Positions 23,901 to 35,600 of a stretch of DNA of 64,000 bases are shown here, piece after piece. The position numbers and the translations under genes were made by a program. The stretch is from NCBI GenBank assembly GCA_902729315.2, contig LR746276.1, positions 3,082,169 to 3,146,168 on the forward strand. Direction: 5' to 3'. The notes beneath the pieces are model-generated. The model did no database searches. It was not told where the DNA came from and saw nothing but the letters and a program-made list of their open reading frames with translations. Source of the stretch: Spirodela intermedia. Taxonomy: Eukaryota; Streptophyta; Magnoliopsida; Alismatales; Araceae. Position 1 is the stretch's first letter, and each line of letters opens with the position of its first letter.

Positions 23901-26215
23901 GTAGGTCTGCTGTGAGAATCAAGGATTCTAGAATATCCTGAATTCGAGGAAGATTAGTAGAATATTTTTTCTTGTCACTATATACACACATACACGCAGG
24001 GTGTGCCCATCTCCATCGCAAACGTGATTGAAGTGACAGAGCACCATGACCCGTGAGTTTCCCACGTTCAGTGCTTGCCACGCCGCTGCGGCCGTCATGG
24101 CTGACTGAGAGAGGAGGATGAGAGGGGGAAGGACGTTCGTTGGATGCTTCCACGTCGCCGGTGCAACCTCGCCGCCAGCCACCGACTACCTTGACCCGCG
24201 CCCACAAGCCAACCGCTTTCCCTTATTGCGCGGGTTAAATATCAGGAGTCTACCTCAGATCATACCAAAATATTAGACAAACTAAGGTGGGTTTCCCCGG
24301 TCAGTCATGTAGATGTCACGGGAATTCTCACGTTGTAAACTTCAGTAAACGGTTCAGCTTGTTTATAACGGCGTGCCTATGGGCTGACCAATTAAATAAT
24401 AATTCATATCTCTCTTCTATTATTGTTGGAGGCCATCATAATTTCTATGTTTGTGCCCAGTTTATGTCCTCTTTTGAAAGGCAAGAGCATTCATCTGATT
24501 GATAAAAAGGGGTGAACCCAGGGCCGGACTTGGCAAGGTCTAACATTGGGGAGCAATGATTTATGCGTTGAAGATTATTTGAGTTATCTAAAAAATGATT
24601 GACACCTTTAGATAATTTTACAGTCTAAACTTGTTGCCAAACTAATGTAAAAAGATTAATTCCTTCTTTGGGATGCACTGAATTTTTACTAATAAGAATG
24701 TTATTTACTTATTGAATTGAAGTTAAATTTTGCACTATTTGCTAAATATTAGTAAGTTTTAAAATAAAAATTTTAAGAGGGAATAATAAATAAGGTAATG
24801 AGTTACACAACAATCACACTACAATGCATAAATGATAATTCTTGCCTTACTCCCCTTGCCATCCTCTTCATTTGACACCCTTCAAGAAACAGTGTGCTCC
24901 CTCCTCTCCCCTAATGGTCTACTTCTCTATACCTTTATCTCCTACCATCTCTTCACTAAGCTTTCCCTACCCTCATCTCTCATTATGTTTGCACTATGTT
25001 TCTCCAAAAACATGAAAAAACTAAAGATGGACCACTAAAAATATTGTAAAAAACTTTTTTTCCCAAAAATCAATAGCATTTCATAATTTTGGAGTTTTTC
25101 TTGTCACAAACAAGTGTATTTTAACTCTATCATGATAAATGAGATGATCTTCATGAGAGAATGAAACATACCTCTACACTAACTTTCTTGTTAAAAGTAT
25201 GAATGTGTTGGTTGTAGTGAGGCAACATGAGGAACCATGGGTGGGGGAGTATAATCAGGGTTGAAAGCACTTCCAAAATGGTTAAGTTTAGGGGTAAAAA
25301 TATCCACTGTTGGAGATCAAATATTTTGAGATATGATTAATGAAATATTTCTTTAGAAAACATGTGGGTTGACAAACTTCCTTTCTCTTATTTTTTTCTA
25401 AATTAATTTATTATCCTCTAATTATATTTAGCTTGATACATATTTGTTTCTTGACATCTATTTTCTTCATATGAGACCTTAAAAACAGATGTTTACTACA
25501 AAAAAAACTAGATCTAATGATTTAGATCTTCAACAATCTTTCAAGTAGTTTTTATTACATCTTTATCTGATTAATCATTAACATCAAAATCATTTAACCT
25601 AACATTTTATCATTTTCATGTTTAAGAAATATTTGAAATATTGGTATGCTTCTTAGGCATAGACATTTGAATAAAGATAATAAAAACATGAAATTTAAAA
25701 AGCATTCAAACACAAAGATCATGAAATATTATTCTAATGTAGTGCTTGCTCTCCCTACATGTATACCCTTCTAAGTATGCACACATTAATGCAGTCACCC
25801 TATCTTCAATGTTCTTCACTTATTCTTCAATTTGATCAAGTCAAGGATCATTTTTGGAATGAGGTAAGGCTTGGTGGGTACAAAGAACGGAGAACTATGT
25901 CATAGATGGGGTGGGAGTATAATCAAGGATGAGAGTCCTGAGGTATTCTTAGAAGTGCTAGATAGTGCAATTTCCAACTGATTGTTCTAAGGAACAGAGT
26001 TCATCTTAATCAAAGTGTGCCATGAGGATGACTGGGTTAGTGTTCCTCCTCACTAAGATCTACCTAGAAGTGCTAGACGATGTGTGTAACTATGACAACT
26101 AAAGGTAGAGTAATGGGTCTTGTAATGGTGTTCCTCCTATATTCTAATACAATGGAGCTGAGGTCAGTTTCAATCTTTTGAATAGTAGTTCTGACAAATC
26201 TATTAAGTTTATCCT
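19308..26215. other. CIPK 5' flank followed by gene-poor AT-rich DNA
   Basis: 19308-20640 is GC-rich promoter-like DNA with a CACGTG at 20404-20409. From 20700 to 23100 the DNA is AT-rich without a recognisable gene. 23320-23715 is GC-richer and resembles part of the CIPK 5' flank (see findings). A (GA)n run lies at 23864-23897. 24500-26200 is AT-rich and probably decayed transposon; a segment at 25310-25375 resembles 27970-28030 inside the LTR element. Confidence 0.45.
23864..23897. repeat. (AG)n microsatellite
   Basis: About 17 uninterrupted AG units in an intergenic GC-richer island. Confidence 0.9.
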
Positions 26216-26219
26216 AGAT

Positions 26220-26650
26220 TTTGGTGTTGACAAATAATCATAGAAATTTTAAGAGGAATATCGTTCACAAATTAATATTATTACACTAATTGTAGGATGA
26301 AGATATAAATCATTCATTGTAGTCCATTTTGTTGTTATATTATATTTTTTTGGCATTAAATAGTAGAACAAAGTTAAAATCAAAATGAAAGATATTTAAG
26401 AAGAGTGGTGTATCTCAACATGTCAAAAGATTTACTTTTTTGTCTCTATAAAAAGGTGAACCATGATCTCCAATCAAAGTTTTGTTGCAAAAGCAACCTC
26501 TACTAAACTTTCTTATGCATTCAACTTCCCCAAATTGAAATAAGTTTGTCTACTCAGCCTCAAGGTTAGTTTGTAAGTTAGTTACTATCATTTTGTTTGA
26601 AGACACTGTGGGGAATGTTGGTATAAACAATGTCTTGGTGTCTTTTAGAA
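26220..26650 (+). repeat. Left long direct repeat (probable 5' LTR)
   Basis: Partner of 29886-30325. It contains TATAAAAAG at 26447-26455. The outer limits are approximate because the ends have diverged; a possible TG start lies near 26225. Confidence 0.65.
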
Positions 26651-29600
26651 AGAAAAAAAAAATATAGAATAGTTAGACAAAGTTCTAATTTTATGGATTA
26701 CATTGGTGAGATATCAAAAGATGAATTAATTGTGAATAAAGGGGAAGTTTTGGAGTCTTGATGGTATAATCCAAACTAGTGAAACTAGTAAGGGGTAAAC
26801 ATTTGTCAACGTGTGCCATGACTCGGGAGAGAACGTAAATAATTTAGCTTAGGAGGTTCTCAAATAGTTTGATTTTATTGCCTCTAACAAATATACTAAG
26901 GCTAGATAATGAGGGTTTAAGATTTGAGTTAATGTGGCAAGGTTAGGATAGATTTATAAATAGATGATGCCTAATTTAGTTCCATCTAAGAGCATCAAAA
27001 TAGTAAGAGAAATGAATTCCTAGAAAAATTGAGAAAGAGAGGTTAATCCTCCTATTTATTGAGCCTTCCCTATCATAATATAAGTTTATAAAGAGTTATT
27101 TCAGTCAAGTAAGGGGAACATAAAGATTTGGAGGTTTTTTGGGGCATCTTCCCCTATCTATTGGGCCAAGACAATGGACTGGATTCAGTCAAGTAAAGGG
27201 AATATAATGATGCAATAGTTATATTGGGCTTAAAAGTGTTGTTATCAGGCCTAAATGTGCTGATCCATCATATTGAACCTAGTGGGCCATGAGGTGGATA
27301 GGTGGTGTTTGATAGTAGTGGTGGCAGTCATAGGAGAGGATGGTAGTGGAATGAAAGGATTAAAGGCTATGTTGTGAGGTTGAACTTCTTCAAGTTGAGG
27401 TGTAGAGGACAGTAGGGTAGTGAAGGGCATCATGTCATAGACTAGGGTGAAGGAAACAAATGAAAGTGTGATTTATGTGGTGGGAACGTGAATGTTAATG
27501 ATGTAGATCCATCAAGTGTAGCATTTTGATCAATGGAATGATGGATTTATACATCTATCTTATTTTTCAAATTATGTGTTAATATTCTTGGAGGGAATGT
27601 ATGAACCATTTTCTACAATCTTCTATACATTAAAATCAATTGCTTGAATAAAGATCCTCATTATAGCTTTAGAATGCATAGTTTGATCGATTGAATAACA
27701 AAGGTCATAATAAGAGTGACCTTCCGCCAATAGACTTTTTGAAGAGCTAGCCATAGATCTATCAATGTTCAATAGAGTTATACTAATGTTTTCATGATGA
27801 AGTGGTAGCTTCCTTATTGTTGCAGCAAAGTTGAGCATTAGAGTAAGCTTGGGTGTACTAGGTTACCTCAAGTAGTTTTCAAAATACATAGAAAGAGAAT
27901 TAATCATTGAGATAATATTTGAAAGCTCATTCAAAAGTTTATTTATAAAGCTCAAAACATCAACTATTGAAGATCAAACCTCTAAGGCATGATTAGTCAA
28001 AAATTGTAAAAGTTGACATGTGGGTTAACCCATCACTTGATTGAATGGCTAAATTATTGTTAGGTTGTTAGTATGACCAGCTTTTGACTAGGCTAGTCTA
28101 AAAATGTGTCATTCAAAGAGTTTTTGGCATATATTTGATGTTTTGACATCTTATGATAGATCATCATTCCCAAGGATTTTTTGCCATGTCAAATTCTCTT
28201 GTATGTAATACATGAAAAAAACTTCAGAAAGAAAATTATTCATTACAACTGTGTTCATTGACTATTTTCTTGCTATGTCAAATCCATCATTTGTATCGAA
28301 TGGATAATTTGGGTGGATCCAACATTTGTCACTGCCGGAGGAGAGAGAAAATAGTTGTGGTGAATGATTGATCAAAGATGTCCCATTCTTCCTCTCCCAT
28401 CATTTTTATATCTTTATATATGTTAATCCTATCAATTTATCCATTCTACTTCTTGTTGTATTTGTTACGTTTGTCATTGATGTGGAAAACCTAAAAAAAA
28501 GTTTGTCTCATATTTTAATTTTATTATTATATTATTATTTATCATAATAAGCTCAGGAAAATTTAGGAAAAATTCACATATTAATCATTGAAACATAGAA
28601 ACATTTTCAAATATAGGAAAAAGTTTGTCTAAATTTAGGAAAATTTAGGAAAAATAAATGTAATTAACATAGAAACATTTTGATAATAATATTAATCATT
28701 GATAAAACCTATCAAAATATTTCATAGTCAATTTCATCATGTAATTTCTAGAAATGAATAGTATAATCATATAAATAAGCTTAATATCATTTTTTCTAGA
28801 TTAAATTAATTTTCAAATATTTATCTAACATTAAAAAAATATAAAATATTAAGTATTTTATCATGTAATTAATGAGAGTTATCACCCATCAATTCAAACT
28901 CTATGAACATTCATTAATATTTTCAGAATCATAAATAAATAGAAATATATTTTGACATTGTTTATTATATTGTGTTCCTTTTCAGATTATCTTTCCAAAA
29001 ACCATAACATGTTTATTCCTATGACACAAGGTTACATCCAAAAAACATTAATCATCTAAATTATAAATATATATATTTTTTCCTTCTAATAGTTTTTCTT
29101 GGTTCAACTATTTGATTTTATCTATACTGATTTACACTTAGTAGATAATTAGTTGTCAAAATATTCAAGGCTCCTAAAAGTAACAATTTCTTTCATTTTG
29201 ATGTCATCAAATCTTAGAGAATTGGAAGAAATAACTAACAATCTCTCAAAGTCAACACCAACCTCTATACTCGTCACCCTAATCAGAACTTACATCTTAT
29301 TGAACCTTCTAGTAGAACTCAATGGAGAATAATATCTTCCTAGCCACCTTTATGATCTCATAGATCATCATACTCTTATCTTGATGAATTACGTTCCCTA
29401 AGATGATTGTTGGATGTCAATATATCAAATCCAACCTCCCTAGAGGCATCATCCTAACCATCTGCATTTCATTTGATTACTTCCCCCTACCACCCAATCA
29501 TTCATACCTCCCACACACAAATTCTTTGAAATCTCTTTAGATACAAATTTTACATCCCATGAACAAATTGGAGATCAAGTGAAGTCAACTGAAGAAAAGG

Positions 29601-29885
29601 TGGTTATGATTGAAGACAAGCTGAATTTAGTCCTATTACATCTAACTCACGATTTTTGTTTCATGTACCATTTTTAATGTTGACAGAAAAAGGGAGAATC
29701 TACTGCATAAAAATTAGTACATATTTCAGAGTATATATGTCATCAAAGGACTTATTAATGAGTAGGAAATTTATGAACAAATTCTTTTCTCAAGTATGAT
29801 TGAACTATTATTTTTTTCAAATTTTCATATTCATGATTGAAAAAAAATTCTAAAAATTTTGTGAATATCAAAAATAAGGAGCTTA

Positions 29886-30325
29886 TAGATTTCGGTGCTG
29901 AAAAATAATCATAGAAATTAAAAAATAAAATATTGCTCATAAATATGTCATTTTTACACATGCTAAGATAAAGATCTAAATCATTAATTGTAGTCCACTT
30001 TTTTATATATTATATTTTTTAGGTATTATATAGTAGAAGAAAGTCAGAATAAAAATGAAAGATATTTGAGAAGACTGGTGTATCTCAACATGTAAGAAGA
30101 TTTAGTTTTTGGGCTCTATAAAAAGCTTATCCAGGATCTCCCATCCAAGTTGTATTGCAAAAGCAATATCTCCTAAACTTTTTTATGCAGTCAATTGCCC
30201 CCTAACTCAAATAAGTTTGTCTTCTCAACCTCAAGGTTAAGTTAGTTACTAACACCGTTATTTGAAGGCACTTTGGGAAGTGCTGGTAACAAGGGGTAGA
30301 AAGGAAAAATAATGCTTTTGTGTCT
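29886..30325 (+). repeat. Right long direct repeat (probable 3' LTR)
   Basis: Partner of 26220-26650, same orientation, with TATAAAAAG at 30117-30125. Similarity fades after about 30330. Confidence 0.65.
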
Positions 30326-30330
30326 TGTGT

Positions 30331-31565
30331 GGGGAGATAGAACTATTAAATCTATATAGTTTTTTTCATCTTGTCAATATCTGTTGTATTTTTTTGAGAG
30401 AAAGTAAGGGCAGGATCCCTTGATAGCTAGCTATAGGGTAGAGAAGGCCAAACCATCGTAAACGTAAGTCTTCGTCTCCCTTTTTTACTTAGTATATCAA
30501 CCTAGTGTCTCAACCCAATCAAGCAAACTTGCCTTATGTCAATCAAGTGTGTCAACCCAAGCTATGTGAGTAAACGCACTTAGTATGATACTATAAGCTA
30601 AAACCACTTTAAAATAAAAGAATATTTTAGAGAACTAGTGATCTTCCCTCACTTAATATTATATCTGGCCCACCTTAGGACCAACATGCATTTATGTCAA
30701 GCTGGATTGGGCGCAAGATCTGCCCAATTTTCATGTGGTTTGAGTCTAGAGTTTACTTTGCCTCTCTTTCGGCATTTGTTAGATCTAGGCTTCATCAAAA
30801 TAAGACAATACAAAAGGTAAACAAATAAAATACTTGAGAACAAACATAGACTTTATGAAATAGCATATGAATTCTCAAGGAAGTGCTCTCCCATTAGCTT
30901 AGGGAATTTTTCACAAATAAATTTCAATTTTAATTCATGGATTTTATAGATGTTTATACAAACGTGTGATATAATTGTTATATAAGATAAATCTAATTGT
31001 ATATGTTTTAAAGAGAAATACTATGTGTGTATTTAATTGATCAAATTAATCATTGAATGTTAGTTTTAAATACTTTTTACATCAAAAATTGCAAGAAAAA
31101 TATAAAGAGTACATGTGAAAGGAGATTTATCTGAGCTGACCTAGTGGTGATCTCCCATTTGTCTCATCTCACTGTGCAGCACAAGCGTTGACATCTCCAT
31201 TTTGCATTATGGGCGTATTAATGTCATTCTGGAAGCTTACAAGTTATTGATTTTTTTGCATTTAATCCTCCTAAAGACATTGTTTGCTAACTTTGATTGG
31301 CTACAATTAGGAGTAATAATGTACGTCAAGTAGGATATTTCTGGTCAAAAAGTAAGGTCTTATTTTGCATCCAGCGTAAATACTTCGTATGGATGTTGTT
31401 GAGACTAGCGTTGATGGGCATGAATGAGTACGCCATAAGGTGGGCAGGATTGACCACCCAAGCTTTCCCAGTTCCCTTTGGATTGGACATGTTATGAAGA
31501 AGGCTTGAACTTGGCCCAAACTTAGACAAAAGCCTCAAAAAGAGACCGTGATGCCGCATGAGCCT

Positions 31566-31617
<52 letters not shown>

Positions 31618-32676
31618 GCCTTCAAAACTCTGCTCCTGACTGTCGTTGGGACCCAGTACGCCTCGTGACACCTATTCGTATGAATGAGGAAGGCAGAATT
31701 TTTCGTCTCAACTGTCTCAAAGCTTCTAGATGGATCGGTTTGACCTCGCGAGACCCGATATGGGGCCCAAAAACGATTTTTTCCGGGTTTTATTCGGATC
31801 CCAGTGTCGGTTTCACGCGGAAAGATTGACGTTTTCTAGGAGTTGAAATCGGCTTCATCACGAATACGCTTCGTCCTTGTGCCCCTTCTCCTTCCTTGCA
31901 CTCTTCTTCCATCCTCTGCGGAAGGATCCTCACGCAGATATCTTGGGCTGACCGGCAATCCGGGAACCCGGCTGTTTCCTGCGGCGCTATTCTTGGATAA
32001 CCCTCCTGTTCTGTTCCAGAAGCCTGTTGGCCAGACGCGAAAGGGATTGAGGAAACTTTTTTCTTGCCGGGTACGTGAAACTCTGGGGTTCATATGATGA
32101 TTGTGTCTCTTGCGGTGGGAATTCGTGTATTTGGATTTAAGACGATTCTGTTTTTATGGACCAATAGGCGGCACTTATGGATTCGATTTCTCGACAGGTT
32201 TTGCAACGTCTATGGGATGGTCTGGGTCTCTGTTTTCCACTTTTTTGCCTCCTGATTTTTTTTTCGTATTACTCTCCGAGGAACCATGTAAAATGGGGGA
32301 GACTGTTTAATGATCAAGTGCGACGAACCTGGTCATGGTCTTATTTAATGGACATGGCCGGTCTAGAATCATCTCAAACAGCTTTCTGTTCTTGGTAGGT
32401 CTAAGGGGAATGTGCCAGGTTTTTTAGTTGTAATCTTAATTATTTCCCTTTATCGTGAGAAACATTGGAAATTCATTATCCAAATGCACGATGTGCCTCA
32501 ATCTTCTGTAGCATCAGTTGGAAAACATATTGCTTGAATCATATGTTGAATTCGTGAATCTGATCTTGGAGGCCCGCGAGAGTTACAGGTTCAATCCACC
32601 ATCGACATGATTGTTTAAATTTTGGGTTATCAGCATCTTATTATCTGTGGATTATTGAACTTTCAATGCTGCAGGT
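30331..32676. other. Spacer and LSD1 promoter / 5' untranslated region
   Basis: 30331-31560 is AT-rich without a gene. A (AG)21 run lies at 31571-31612. 31640-32070 is GC-richer and is probably the 5' untranslated exon of LSD1: a strong donor (GGGTACGTG) lies near 32070 and the acceptor at 32673-32674 is three bases before the LSD1 ATG. That leader intron is inferred. Confidence 0.5.
31571..31612. repeat. (AG)21 microsatellite upstream of LSD1
   Basis: Uninterrupted dinucleotide array about 1.1 kb before the LSD1 start codon and shortly before the probable 5' leader exon. Confidence 0.95.
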
Positions 32677-35600
32677 ATGCAGAGTCAACTTGTGTGCGCT
32701 GGATGTAGAAACCTCCTACTATATCCTCGAGGGTCTGCGAACGTCTGCTGTGCAGTATGCAGCACAATAACCCCAGTCCCAACTCCAGGTCTGCCTCATA
32801 TTTACTGTAGATCCTTCTTTTCTTGTTTTGCGATAGAATTAATGTCTTCTATTCTTTCTAGCATAGCATTCAAATATGCATTTCCTTGGACACTTGTTTC
32901 CGTTGGTCTAGTGATAGCATTAAAAAAACAATAACTAGAATTATTTTTCACAAAGGAGAGGAGAAAATTTCCAAGCCCAATTAGCATGGATATGATGAGT
33001 CCCAATCAAGATCAAGCTATATTTAAAATATAATATTAGGCAAACTGGTGTATGCTTGTAAGAACTAGAAAGAGATGGAGGAATGAGTGATCTAGTTTCT
33101 CTTATCAGCTGTCACCATTATATACCATTTGGTCCTTTAATAGATTACTTTCAAAAGAAAGGTTCTAGAGTTGAGACTTGAAAAATTAGTGTAGCCTTGT
33201 TGATTTAGCTGTGGAAAAGGCCTCCATGAAATGCTGATGAAGCTTTTGTTGTCACTAGATCTGTAGGGCGGAAATTGATGAATGTTTAGTGGCCTTTATA
33301 TATTGCGTTAGAGATGCTAAGATAAGAGCAAAGCTATATCATCTTGATGGCCCTAGTTGGGTCTCTAAAAATACAGGCGGGGTGGAATTGTATTCATTTA
33401 TAGGATTGGTTCCATGACAAATAATACAGGTAAACCACACGTACTCAACACAATAAATTTTATTGTCGTTTCTCTAACTGATGAACTATAATCCCCAGCC
33501 TTCCCTTGTTTCACTAGGTTAGCCCCTACCTTATCATTACAAGCTCGCTTTCCAAGATGCCAAATATTCTTTTTACAGCACCTCAAGCCTTGTGTAATCG
33601 CAAGATGTTCAAATACAACTGAAAAATAAGCAAATCAACTTAAAAACCCTTCAATGTGAATAAGACAGCCTGAGAAAGTGATAAAAAAAATAAATTCAAT
33701 TGCTTCAGAAAAGTATGGTGGTGAATTATAGTTCTCAAGTGATGAACTACGATTTCAATAAATATTCAATGTTTACAAACTTAGCATTTTTATTTAAAAT
33801 AGTCTCCCTCTTTTTATGAACCGAAAAGGTAAATCATTTCAAATAAGGAATAACATTATCCTCTGCTTAGATATCCTTTTTTATGAAATGGAAGAAATAA
33901 GTTTCTTAATTTTGGTTGCAATGAATCATGAAATCTCCCCTTAATAAATGACAATATGAATCTTTAACAACACCCAGGGATATTAAAGAAGGGATTCACT
34001 CAGTTAAAGAGAGAAAAGGAAAGGAGACAAAAGAGGGCGGGTCGAAACCCCTAGTGTTCGAGGAGTTATAGAGCTCCTCACTCTCCTGGTGGCTAACCCT
34101 AATCTATCAGGGGCCCCTTTCTCTTTCCAACAGACCCCATCTTATACATGAGATACCTCCTGAACCTTCTCTAATGGTTCACAATTGGACCAGCCCACTG
34201 TGGGGTCTTGGCCCTGGGCCCTCTTTCTCTTGTGGGAATAAGTTAGGCCCAAGGGCCTAACAGAATCATGCGAATAATTGTCAGCCAAGATAAAATATTT
34301 TGGGTTCATGGAACAATCATGGTAATCAATGGACAACTATATCATATTTAAAAACCTCTAATCAATGCATGTTAAACAAACGAAACTATGACCCTGCCAT
34401 GCCTACTCGTTAAAGTTAAACCTTATTTGTCTACTTAGCTCTACAATTCCTTAGAATTTTTATTTCGGAATACAAATCTGTTTCGGTTTATTGGAAGTTA
34501 CAAAATCTTCAAGTTGATCTTTTGGAACCCAAACTGTAGTATTTTCTTCTCACGTCTATTATGACCTTTCCTTATGTAATATTTTCATGCAATGCATGAG
34601 ATAGAATACCAATGGCGCTTAGCAGAGGAGGCTTTTGAAATAGATTAGTTTTACATGAGATGAAATACATTTCTTGAACATGAAGTTTGGTGCACGAAAG
34701 TTTTCTTTCATACAAATTCAATGATGATTTTTACGCTTTAATTTAACATTATCTCTGCTATCAACCATATTATGTGGTATGATATGAAGATCATCCTTTT
34801 AATTCATTTCTCAAAGATGCTAACTTATTTTATAGATATTTTCTTTCCTTCAAGTTATCTATATTGTTACTTCATGTGCTTTTCTCAAATCATGATTTTC
34901 ATTTTTCAACTAATTATCTTATTTTTTTAAAAAATTATTTATTTTTTGCTTGAATTTCAATTGAAATAGAAATAGATCCTTTTTATGATTTAAATATTCT
35001 CTGTAATTTTTCTAACTCGATGAACAGTTCTTCAAATAGATCTTTTAATTCATCATATGAAAATGAGCTTCGAGATTGAGGACATACCTCTTCAATGCTT
35101 TCCTCTTGTGCCATCAAACTTAAGTTGGAGTCATGAACTTCGAATGTTGACCTTGTTCCATGTTGATTTCTGACTTATTCGAAATCCCCTTCATGATTTA
35201 ACGTGTTGAAACAGGGTTATCAAGTTCGACATCGGGAGAAGGATATATATAATCTTTGCTGCCTAAGCATTTACTGTTGAATTTTTTTCTTGGATTCCTT
35301 TTTTCTAGAAAAACCGTGACCATCTACCACAACTTACAATACCTAGCTTGAGCGAAAATTTGTATTTCTTTTTTCCAATGACTCTGCTTTGATCCATCAA
35401 AGATTGGTGGTCTGTAAATAGAGTTCCCCATGACCAAAGCCAATCTGATAAGTCCAACCATGAATCTAAACTAGAGGTTTTTATACCTCTTCACACTAAC
35501 AAGGACCTGACACCAAATGAAGGATCACGGGCTGTATATTCTCACGTAAATGATTTCGGCATTTTAAGTAATGCATCTTCATTTACCTAAATTGTGTTTC

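Larger units (their letters stand above)
26216..30330 (+). mobile_element. Degenerate LTR retrotransposon-like element without coding capacity
   Basis: Two direct repeats, about 26220-26650 and 29886-30325, align along their length. Shared anchors are AAATAATCATAGAAATT, TGTAGTCCA, AATGAAAGATATTT, GGTGTATCTCAACATGT, CTCTATAAAAAG, TTGCAAAAGCAA, AAATAAGTTTGTCT and CTCAACCTCAAGGTTA-like sequence. Both hold a TATA box (26447-26455 and 30117-30125) followed by pyrimidine-rich sequence, as in the U3/R region of an LTR. The ~3.2 kb between them has no gag or pol open frame, and I could not see a primer-binding site or target duplication. Orientation is taken from the TATA boxes. It could be a non-autonomous (LARD-type) element or a heavily decayed one. 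The repeats differ by many substitutions and small gaps, so it is old. Confidence 0.65.

Noticed and set aside
31843-32097. Plus-strand frame with a hydrophobic, signal-like start before LSD1
   Set aside because: It begins without a true ATG and lies where the LSD1 leader exon is expected; no family match.
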